The notes under the pieces: generated by a model
Told to the model about the DNA's origin: nothing
Seen by the model: the letters and a program-made list of their open reading frames with translations, nothing else
Databases searched by the model: none
Translations under genes and position numbers: made by a program
From: Anaerolineales bacterium
GTDB taxonomy: Bacteria > Chloroflexota > Anaerolineae > Anaerolineales > DRMV01
DNA length: 6,295 nucleotides
NCBI GenBank assembly: GCA_015494815.1
Contig: WGAK01000049.1
Span: 1-6,295, forward strand
Direction of reading: 5' to 3'
In this document: piece after piece, positions 1-6,295 of the stretch
Layout of the letters: every line of letters begins with the position of its first letter
How positions within the stretch are numbered: the stretch's first letter is position 1

Positions 1-1
1 G

Positions 2-1414
2 GAGATTCAACGCTGGCCCAGGCCCGACAGCGCCAGCCTGCGCCTGCCGCCGCCTTTGACCTGGATGGTCGGCCTGCCGCTGGCCACCCCGCGGCGGCTG
101 TTGGGCGTGCTGTTCGTCGGCGGGGTGGACCCCACGCCGTTGAGCGAATATGACCGCTTTGCGCTGCGTTTGCTGGCGCGGCAATTGACCTTAGTGCTGG
201 AATATTTGCACCTCCACTGGGGGCAGAGCCTGGAGGCCGAAAAACAACGGGTGTTGACCTATCTGTTGGAACGGCTGCCCGCTTTGACCCACGCGTCGCA
301 AGTGCTGCCCACGCTGGTCGAAGGCCTGGCCGCGGTGAATGCCCAGGGCGTGCTGCTGACCCCCATGCCGCAATTGACCGACGCCTGGCAGATGGTCTAT
401 CCCGAGCCCGAGCCCTCGGCCGAGAGCGGCAAAGTGCCCACGGTGCGCAATTTGCTCTCGCTCATCAGCGACGGCCCCGCCCACCTGGTGGTGGACGAGA
501 GCGAGAGCACCGGCTTAGGCGGATTGGCCCGCCTGCACAACTGGCAAAGCCTGGGCCTGTACCCCGTGCGGGACCACGAAGAGCGCATCCTGGCCGTTTG
601 GGTGCGCGGCACGCCGCCCGGCGCCAGTGAATCCCCGGCAGACCGGGAGCGCGAGCGGCTGTTCGCGGATTTGATTGGCTGGGCCGTGGTCTACGCGGGC
701 CTGCAGCAACGGCTGTCGGTGTGGCAGGTGGTGCGTCAGATGCTGGACTACGCGCCCGAGGCGCCCTCCGAGGGGCATCTCTACCTGCGCGCGTGGGACC
801 TGCTGCAAAAGCATCTGCCGCAGGCCGACTTCTTCGTCACCTCGCGGCGCGGGGGCGCGACCTACACCTTCATCTACCCCTACGGGCAACGCTATTACCA
901 CACCACCGTGACGCCCCTGGAGCAGGCGCTTATCCAGCAAGTGTTGGAGCGTGGGCAGCCGCTGTTGCTGCGCGACAAGCACAAAATCATCGCCCAGGCC
1001 GGGCGCACGGTGCGCATGGCCACCCGCATCCCGCAGTCGTGGTTGGGCGTGCCCGTGCTGCTGGGGAATCAGCGCCTGGGCGTCATCGGCCTGGTGCAAT
1101 GGGACAAGGCCAACGCCTTCACCGACGAGCATCAGGCCTATCTGACCACCCTGGCCCAGGGTCTGGCCGGTGTGTTGTACTACATCCAGCAAGAAGGCCG
1201 CTTGCGCAAACGCATCGAGCGGGAACAATCCCTGCGTTCCTTCGCCCAGACTTTGACGGGTCTCACCGATGTGCGCAACATGCTGGACTTCAGCGCGAGC
1301 GAGATTTTGCGTTTGTTCGAGGTGAAGCAGGTCGAAATCGAACTTTTCTCGACCCCCGTTGAGGACACGAGCGACGCGACTCCGTCCAACGGCGGTGCGG
1401 AGCAGAAGTCATGA
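2..1414 (+). CDS. GAF-repeat sensor protein, 5'-truncated by window edge
   Basis: Sensory protein of repeated GAF domains; ligand and output unknown. The frame is open from base 2 without a stop, so the start lies upstream; the in-frame TTG at 56 is not a credible start because the GAF core is already under way there. Of 470 visible residues, about 1-70 are the C-terminal half of a GAF (GLPL then LGVLFVGG, then helix). About 84-233 form a divergent GAF-like domain ending LAVWVRG. About 255-396 form a clearer GAF with SWLGVPVLLG, LGVIGLVQW and a NAF..EH..YL..LA ending. About 408-450 start another GAF (first helix and a strand, VEIELFS) that stops short, followed by a hydrophilic tail of about 20 residues. 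No membrane helix or output domain is visible. The stop overlaps the next start (ATGA). Family assignment is firm; the number of upstream domains is unknown. Confidence 0.9.
   Translation, partial: EIQRWPRPDSASLRLPPPLTWMVGLPLATPRRLLGVLFVGGVDPTPLSEYDRFALRLLARQLTLVLEYLHLHWGQSLEAEKQRVLTYLLERLPALTHASQVLPTLVEGLAAVNAQGVLLTPMPQLTDAWQMVYPEPEPSAESGKVPTVRNLLSLISDGPAHLVVDESESTGLGGLARLHNWQSLGLYPVRDHEERILAVWVRGTPPGASESPADRERERLFADLIGWAVVYAGLQQRLSVWQVVRQMLDYAPEAPSEGHLYLRAWDLLQKHLPQADFFVTSRRGGATYTFIYPYGQRYYHTTVTPLEQALIQQVLERGQPLLLRDKHKIIAQAGRTVRMATRIPQSWLGVPVLLGNQRLGVIGLVQWDKANAFTDEHQAYLTTLAQGLAGVLYYIQQEGRLRKRIEREQSLRSFAQTLTGLTDVRNMLDFSASEILRLFEVKQVEIELFSTPVEDTSDATPSNGGAEQKS
1399..1402 (+). promoter_or_regulatory. 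Ribosome binding site for the 6-TM GAF protein
   Basis: GGAG lies inside the end of the upstream gene, 8 bases before the ATG at 1411. Together with the ATGA overlap it supports 1411 as the start and suggests that translation of the second gene is coupled to the first. Confidence 0.6.
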
Positions 1415-3141
1415 AACCACGAACGACCCCGGGCGGCGAAGGCGTTACGCCCTACCAGTCGGCCACCTTTGGCCAGCAAATGCAGTTGTATCGCGAGCGG
1501 CTGCTCTCGATATTGCTCAGTCTGGTGGGCACTTTGCTGCCGATTCTCTTCGGCGCGTATCTCTGGCGTTTCTGGCACTACCCGCAATTGCGCCTGGTGT
1601 ATGTGGGCCTGCTGGCCGCCAGTTTCTTGCTGGGCTGGGGGCGCTTCTTAATTCGCCTGTCGTACACCTGGCGGGTCGCGATGTTGCTGGTGCTGATTCA
1701 ACTGATGGCCGTGTACGCGGCCCTCTATTACGGCAATCTGGGCGAAGCCAACCTGTCCTTCCTGTTCGCCATCGTGGTGGGCGGGCTCTTCCTGACGGGG
1801 TGGAGCATCTTCGTCAACACCGTTTGGGTGATAGCCCTGCATTTGCTCACCAGTTATCTCGTGGTCGAAAAAGGCATCACCCTCACCCAGTTGACCAACA
1901 TCCCACCCTTTGCCTTGCAAACCGAGACCCAGTGGTTGTTCACCAGCGTGGCGTTCGTCATCGCGGGAATGGGCATTTTGTCCCTGGTGTACTTCATCGG
2001 CAAGCGCTTCGAGACCACCCTGGAAGACACGGTGCAATTGACCCGCATTCTGGAATATGAGCGCCAGCGCCTGAGCGACCGCGAACGCCTGCTGCGCCGC
2101 CGGGTACGGCAAATCCGCGCCGCCAGCGAAATCGTGAACGCGCTGGGCGGCATTGCCGACCCGCGCGACATGATGCAGCAGGTGGTGGACCAGATTCAAC
2201 GCCAGTTCGGCCTCTACTATGTGGGCATCTTTTTGGTGGATGAGACTTTTGAATTCGCGGTCTTGCGGGCCGGCAGTGGCACCCCGGGCGAACGGATGGT
2301 GGCCGAAGGCTATCGGCTGCCGTTGGGCGGCACCTCGATGATTGCCTGGGCCATCGCCCACCGCGAGCCGCGCGTGGCCCTAAATGTGCAAAAGGACCCC
2401 ACCCACTACGAAAATCCCTACTTGCCCTACACGCGCTCCGAATTGGCCCTGCCGCTCATCGCGCGCGGCGAAGTGTTGGGCGCCATGACGGTGCAGTCCG
2501 ACCGGGCCAACGCCTTCGACGAAGAGGATATTCGCACCTTGCAGACCCTGGCCAACAGCGTGGCTCTGGCCTTGTCGAATGTGCTCACCGTGCAGCGCCT
2601 GCAAAGCCAGTTGCGAGAAATCGAGTCGCTCCAGCAACGCTTGTTGGGCCGCACCTGGGGCGAATTGGCCGAAGGGCTGCAGGTTCAGCGCACGGCCTCG
2701 AGCCTGGGCCCGGCCGCCGCGGAGTCCGACGAAGGCGTGCCCTTGATTCTGCCCATTCGGCTGTACAACCAGACCATTGGCGAAGTGCGGGTGCTCAGCC
2801 CGCGGCCCTGGCAAGAGGACGAGGCCAACTTGCTGGAAGGTATCGTGGCCCTGCTCACCAACCACTTGATGGTCGCCCGCCTGTTGGACGAAGTGCAGAA
2901 CTACGCCCGCCGCGAAGAGGTCCAAAACCGCCTGGCCGCGCGCTTCGCTTCTGCCCTGGATTTCGAACTGCTGGTGCGGGCCGCGTTGGAAGGTCTGAGC
3001 GAGACCTTCCAGGTGCAGGAGGCCTGGCTGGTGCTGGAGGCGCTGGGACAACCCGCGCAGGACGCCCACGACGAGGGCGGGGCGTCGTCCCCCGCGCCCA
3101 CCGACCCCTCGGCGCCCTCGGCCGGAGGTAAGACGGCATGA
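1411..3141 (+). CDS. Six-TM membrane protein with GAF domain and truncated GAF end
   Basis: Probable membrane-anchored sensor of 576 residues. Hydrophobic segments at about 31-51, 62-80, 88-107, 114-130, 132-151 and 173-196 suggest six membrane helices with both ends in the cytoplasm; I do not recognise the membrane domain as a named family. Residues about 197-240 are a charged heptad-like helix (ERQRLSDRERLLRRRVRQ) that should carry signal into the GAF at about 241-393. That GAF is canonical: YYVGIFLVDE, SELALPLIARGEVLGAMTVQS, NAF..EDI..L..LAN and a final LALSN. Residues about 400-495 are a shortened GAF-like module (TWGELA, LPIRLYNQTIGEVRVL, RPWQEDEANLLE). Residues about 505-545 begin another GAF that is not completed; 546-576 is a Pro/Ala/Ser/Gly-rich, probably disordered tail. 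No kinase or other output domain is present. The start is fixed by GGAG and the ATGA overlap with the upstream gene; the stop overlaps the downstream start in the same way. Confidence 0.94.
   Translation: MKPRTTPGGEGVTPYQSATFGQQMQLYRERLLSILLSLVGTLLPILFGAYLWRFWHYPQLRLVYVGLLAASFLLGWGRFLIRLSYTWRVAMLLVLIQLMAVYAALYYGNLGEANLSFLFAIVVGGLFLTGWSIFVNTVWVIALHLLTSYLVVEKGITLTQLTNIPPFALQTETQWLFTSVAFVIAGMGILSLVYFIGKRFETTLEDTVQLTRILEYERQRLSDRERLLRRRVRQIRAASEIVNALGGIADPRDMMQQVVDQIQRQFGLYYVGIFLVDETFEFAVLRAGSGTPGERMVAEGYRLPLGGTSMIAWAIAHREPRVALNVQKDPTHYENPYLPYTRSELALPLIARGEVLGAMTVQSDRANAFDEEDIRTLQTLANSVALALSNVLTVQRLQSQLREIESLQQRLLGRTWGELAEGLQVQRTASSLGPAAAESDEGVPLILPIRLYNQTIGEVRVLSPRPWQEDEANLLEGIVALLTNHLMVARLLDEVQNYARREEVQNRLAARFASALDFELLVRAALEGLSETFQVQEAWLVLEALGQPAQDAHDEGGASSPAPTDPSAPSAGGKTA
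3124..3129 (+). promoter_or_regulatory. Strong ribosome binding site for the HAMP-GAF receptor
   Basis: GGAGGT is a near-perfect Shine-Dalgarno sequence inside the last codons of the upstream gene. It sits 8 bases before the ATG at 3138 and 11 before a second, adjacent in-frame ATG at 3141. Spacing and the ATGA overlap favour 3138, though 3141 would change the protein by only one residue. It is the stronger of the two sites in the window, so the third gene may also initiate independently. Confidence 0.75.
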
Positions 3142-6100
3142 TGTCCGACCGCCGCACGCTCTCGGTTCCACGCCCTCAGCGGACCCTGCGCCGCACGGTG
3201 CAGCAATTCCTGGTGGCCATTGTGGCCGTCTTGCTGTTGTTGGGCGTGTTCGTGGGCTACCAGGTGTTCACCTTGCGGGCCATCGTGCTTCGCATGTATA
3301 GTGATGTAGGACCACTGTTGCTGAGCAACGAAACCATTGCTCTGGTGGAACGGGCCGCGCACGTGCTGCGCGGCATCGAGGTGGTGCTGGAGAGCGACCC
3401 CGAAGCCGCCGAACGCCAGGCCCTGGACTGGAGTTCGCAACTGGTGGCCTTGCACAGCGCCTTGAACTCCAATCAGAAGGACCTGGAAGCCTTCATTGAT
3501 ACCCTCCCCCCCGACGACCCGCTGCAGCCGCCGCTGGCTCGAGCCTGGGCCCTGCAGCGTGAGACGGTGCGCCTGCTGCAAGAGATTACCCAGGCCATCA
3601 ATCATGAAAATTGGGATGACGCCCGTGCTCTGATTCGACGCTTCTTCACCGTGTACGAAGAGTACCACCTGGCCCAACGCTTCATCGTCCGGGTGCTGGA
3701 AGAACGCCGGGACGCGACGCTGCATACTATGCTGCAGTCCTTGCGACGCATTCTGTTCCAACCCTTCGTGGTGGTGGTGGTGTCGTTGCTCCTGGTCGCG
3801 GCCTTCACCCGCTTCGTGAACCGTCGTATCATTCAGCGGCTGGAAGAGACTTCCCAGGGCGTGTTGCGCTTTGCGGAGGGCGATTACGGCTATCGCCTGG
3901 AAACGGAGGAGGGCCTGAGCGACGAGGTCGTCTACCTGCAGCAGGTCTTCAACCTCATGGCCGAGCGGGTGCAATCGGTCCAACTCTCGCTGGAGCAGCG
4001 CGTGGCCGAGCGCACCTACGCGCTCCAACGCCGGGTGGGGCAAATTCAGGCCGCGGCCGATATCGCCCGCTTGCTGACCTCGCTGCGCTCCCCCGAGTTG
4101 TTACTGGAGCGCACCGCACGCCTCATCGCCGAACGCTTTGGCTACTACCATGTGGGCATTTTCTTGCTCGACGAGAGCGGCGAGTGGATGGAACTGCGGG
4201 CGGCCAGCAGCGAGGGGGGGCAGCAGATGGTCTCCCGGCATCACCGTTTGCGGGTGGGCGAAGAAGGTGTGGTAGGGTTCGTCGCCCGCACCGGCAATCC
4301 CCGCATCGTCTTGGATGTCTCCGAGGACCCGCATTATGTCCGCCCTACCGAGTTGTCCCTGACCCGCTCGGAGATGGCCTTGCCGTTGCGCGTGGGCGGC
4401 CGGGTGCTGGGCGTGCTGGACATCCAAAGCACCCAGCCCAACGCGTTCTCGCCCGAAGATGTGACCACGCTGCGGGTCGTGGCCGACCAGTTGGCCGTGG
4501 CCTTGGACAACGCGTTCCTGCTGCAGCGCATGGAGCGCGCCCTGGACGAACTGCACTGGGTGCAGCGTCAGTTGGCCCAGCGCGGTTGGGAAGAATTCTT
4601 GCGCACAGTACCGGCGCGGGTCTACCACCGCACCGCGCGCGGGGAATTCCAGCCTTTGGCCGAACCGCCCGAGACGCTGACCACACCGCCCCCGGACCCC
4701 GAGACGAAGGAACACGAACTGCGGCTGCCCATCGAGGTCCGCCAACAGCGGGTGGCCTGGCTGCGCTTGCGGCGGCTCACGCCCTGGACCAGCGCGGAAC
4801 GGGAGATGTTGCAAGCCCTGGCCGACCGCCTGGGCCTGGCGTTGGAAAGCGCGCGGTTGTACTATGTGGCCCAGCGCCGGACCGCCTGGCTGCAGGCCGC
4901 AGTGGAATTAGGCCGCATCATGCGCACCTGGGACGAGGCCACGCTGGTCACGGCCTTTGTGCGCGAATTGCTGACGCGCTTCCCCTTCTGGCGGGCCGCG
5001 CTGTATGTGTTCGAGCCCGAAGAGCGTCAATTGCGCGTCCACGCGGCCGCGGGCGCGCACGCGGACGACTTGCTCGTGCCGCCGGCCCACACGGTGCCCC
5101 TGGAAACCGAGGACCCCATCGCTCGGGTGGCCCAGCGCCGGGAGCCTTTGTTGCTCAACACGCCCAAGGCCATGCAGGCGTATCCCGACACCGCACCGGC
5201 CCCTCCGGGTGGCGCGCGGCTGTTGCTGCCTGTGTTGTTAGGCGGCGAACTGTTCGGTGTGTTGGACCTGCACGCTCAGCGCCCGCGGGCCTTCCTGGAA
5301 GCCGACCTGACCGTCTTGCGACTGTTGGTAGATTCGCTGGGCGTGGCCTTGCTCAACGCCCGGCTGGTGGCCCGACTGCAATTGTTGCTGTCGGAGCAAC
5401 AGCGTTTGCAACACGCCCTGACCCAAGCCACTGCGGCCGCGTCGGTGCCCGAGGCCCTGGACATCGTGGTGCAGGCTCTCTATGAATTGGAAACGCCGCA
5501 GGCCGTGGCTTTCTATCTGCCTTCGGAGAGCGAACCGCACATCCTGTCCCGCGTGGCGGCCCGGGCCCACGAGGGTCTGACCGACGCCTGGCCCGAGCAG
5601 ATCCCCTTAGATGCCGAAGATAGCCCCATCGCGCATGTGTTCACTACCGGCAACGGCCTGTGGGTCAATCAGATTGCCTGGGCGGACGACCACCTGACGG
5701 GTCTGGCCTCGCTGATGGTCGTGCCGTTGGTGTATGGCGACGAAATCTTGGGCGTGCTGGCCTTCCAACACGCTCGCCCCAACGGCTATACCGAGGACTT
5801 CTGGGGCCTGGCCCACACCACAGCCAACGCGGTGGGCAGTTTGCTGTCGAACCTGCGTTTGCTGGAGCAGGTGCGTCGGCGGTCGGCCCAACTGCAATTG
5901 CTGTATGACTTCACCGTGGCCATCAGCGGGCACACGCATTTCGACGATTTGGCGCGCGATGCCACGGCCCGACTGCGCACCACCTTCGATGCGCTGCACG
6001 CGGGTCTATTGTTGTTCGACGAGCGCAAGCCAATGGCCTTTCTGGCGGCCACCGCTTCCCGTTCGCCCGATGCACCGGGCGCGGATTGGCGTCAGACCCG

Positions 6101-6295
6101 CTTGCCGTTGTTGCCCGGCGTGCCCCTGACGCGCATCAAAGAGGAGCCGCGCGTGTGGGTGGTGAATTATGCCCAGTTGCAGCACGCACCGGCGCCTTTT
6201 CGGCAGGCCGTGGAGCGGCGCGGGGTGCGCAGCCAGGTCTTCGCGCCCTTGTTGGTCGGCGGCGAGGTCATTGGCGCGGTGGCCCTGGGCTTCGA
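3138..6295 (+). CDS. HAMP multi-GAF transmembrane receptor, 3'-truncated by window edge
   Basis: Large membrane receptor, open to the window end with 1052 complete codons and no stop. Residues 24-44 are the first membrane helix, after a short Arg-rich cytoplasmic start. About 45-205 are mostly helical and probably form an extracytoplasmic helical-bundle sensor. About 207-227 are the second membrane helix, containing five consecutive valines. About 225-280 are a HAMP relay (GDYGYRL, SDEV, FNLMAERV). A coiled coil leads to GAF 1 (about 303-462: YYHVGIFLLDE, SEMALPLRVGGRVLGVLDIQS, NAFSPEDV). Residues about 463-580 are a shortened GAF-like module (RGWEEF, LPIEVRQQRVAWLRL, TPWTSAE). GAF 2 is about 582-745, GAF 3 about 750-912, and GAF 4 begins about 918 and is cut at VGGEVIGAVALGF. 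GAF ligands cannot be read from sequence. No kinase is seen, but the C-terminus is missing, so a histidine kinase or other output cannot be excluded. Confidence 0.93.
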   Translation, partial: MMSDRRTLSVPRPQRTLRRTVQQFLVAIVAVLLLLGVFVGYQVFTLRAIVLRMYSDVGPLLLSNETIALVERAAHVLRGIEVVLESDPEAAERQALDWSSQLVALHSALNSNQKDLEAFIDTLPPDDPLQPPLARAWALQRETVRLLQEITQAINHENWDDARALIRRFFTVYEEYHLAQRFIVRVLEERRDATLHTMLQSLRRILFQPFVVVVVSLLLVAAFTRFVNRRIIQRLEETSQGVLRFAEGDYGYRLETEEGLSDEVVYLQQVFNLMAERVQSVQLSLEQRVAERTYALQRRVGQIQAAADIARLLTSLRSPELLLERTARLIAERFGYYHVGIFLLDESGEWMELRAASSEGGQQMVSRHHRLRVGEEGVVGFVARTGNPRIVLDVSEDPHYVRPTELSLTRSEMALPLRVGGRVLGVLDIQSTQPNAFSPEDVTTLRVVADQLAVALDNAFLLQRMERALDELHWVQRQLAQRGWEEFLRTVPARVYHRTARGEFQPLAEPPETLTTPPPDPETKEHELRLPIEVRQQRVAWLRLRRLTPWTSAEREMLQALADRLGLALESARLYYVAQRRTAWLQAAVELGRIMRTWDEATLVTAFVRELLTRFPFWRAALYVFEPEERQLRVHAAAGAHADDLLVPPAHTVPLETEDPIARVAQRREPLLLNTPKAMQAYPDTAPAPPGGARLLLPVLLGGELFGVLDLHAQRPRAFLEADLTVLRLLVDSLGVALLNARLVARLQLLLSEQQRLQHALTQATAAASVPEALDIVVQALYELETPQAVAFYLPSESEPHILSRVAARAHEGLTDAWPEQIPLDAEDSPIAHVFTTGNGLWVNQIAWADDHLTGLASLMVVPLVYGDEILGVLAFQHARPNGYTEDFWGLAHTTANAVGSLLSNLRLLEQVRRRSAQLQLLYDFTVAISGHTHFDDLARDATARLRTTFDALHAGLLLFDERKPMAFLAATASRSPDAPGADWRQTRLPLLPGVPLTRIKEEPRVWVVNYAQLQHAPAPFRQAVERRGVRSQVFAPLLVGGEVIGAVALGF
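3768..3782 (+). repeat. (GTG)5 trinucleotide tract in the second TM helix of the HAMP-GAF receptor
   Basis: Five tandem in-frame GTG codons give five valines (residues 211-215) in the middle of the second membrane helix. A change in unit number would lengthen or shorten the helix by single residues without a frameshift, rotating HAMP relative to the membrane. The tract is short and may simply reflect codon bias for valine. Confidence 0.6.

Noticed and set aside
56..58. TTG as the true start of the first gene
   Set aside because: The frame is open back to base 2, there is no Shine-Dalgarno sequence at proper distance, and the first residues after it are already the middle of a GAF core, so the gene begins outside the window.
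1359..2060. + strand open frame of 233 codons overlapping the first two genes
   Set aside because: It conflicts with the membrane-helix frame, has no Shine-Dalgarno context that fits, and gives a low-complexity Arg/Ala/Pro product.
515..2361. Antisense open frames of about 237 codons at 515-1228 and 1648-2361
   Set aside because: Both are His/Gln/Gly/Arg-rich with no motifs and lie opposite clear GAF and membrane coding; typical of reverse-complemented CTG/CAG-rich genes.
3506..3512. Run of seven C as a phase-variation tract
   Set aside because: Seven bases is short, it encodes ordinary Pro codons in a loop of the sensor domain, and the frame is intact; chance in GC-rich DNA is sufficient.
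2901..4043. Antisense open frame of 380 codons crossing the junction of the second and third genes
   Set aside because: It is His/Gln/Gly-rich, has no recognisable domain, and overlaps well-supported GAF, membrane and HAMP coding on the other strand; it is an antisense shadow of GC-rich codons.
4184..5485. Long + strand open frame of 433 codons inside the HAMP-GAF receptor
   Set aside because: It lies fully inside the GAF-coding frame, and its product is an Arg/Gly/Pro/Ala-rich sequence with no domain. This is a GC-rich shadow frame. A run of seven G at 4214-4220 could in principle shift ribosomes or polymerase into it, but nothing shows that the product is real.
3138..6295. Bilin- or haem-binding GAF (phytochrome or DosS type)
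   Set aside because: No Cys is present for bilin attachment, and no phytochrome DIP/PASDIP-like motif is seen. Haem binding cannot be judged from sequence alone, so no ligand is assigned.

Overview
The window is one uninterrupted coding stretch on the + strand. It is GC-rich with strongly GC-biased third positions, and heavy use of CTG and TTG for leucine. It holds three genes read in the same direction, each built mainly from GAF small-molecule/sensor domains. The style (long GAF arrays joined by coiled coils, HAMP plus GAF proteins, Arg-rich and Lys-poor composition) looks most like Chloroflexota, probably the class Anaerolineae. That placement is an impression from protein style, not a search result.

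Layout: (1) positions 2-1414, the 3' part of a GAF-repeat protein whose start lies before the window. It shows the end of one GAF, two further GAF-like domains, and the first part of another. (2) positions 1411-3141, a complete 576-residue protein with about six membrane helices, a coiled-coil signalling helix, a canonical GAF, a shortened GAF-like module, a GAF start that is never completed, and a disordered tail. (3) positions 3138-6295, the 5' part of a very large receptor. It has two membrane helices around a helical extracytoplasmic domain, then a HAMP domain, a coiled coil, four GAF domains and one shortened GAF-like module. It runs off the window still open after 1052 residues.

Both junctions are ATGA overlaps of 4 bases, each preceded by a Shine-Dalgarno sequence inside the upstream gene. 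The three proteins are therefore probably translated from one mRNA with coupling, and are likely to work together as a multi-protein sensor. No histidine kinase, receiver, GGDEF/EAL, cyclase, phosphatase or DNA-binding domain is visible, so the output is unknown. It may lie upstream of gene 1, at the unseen C-terminus of gene 3, or in flanking genes. There are no RNA genes, mobile elements, CRISPR arrays, terminators or intergenic gaps in the window.

The most unusual points are these. The first two proteins both end in the same kind of incomplete GAF domain. A shortened GAF module recurs in the second and third proteins. About 2,100 encoded residues contain no cysteine at all.
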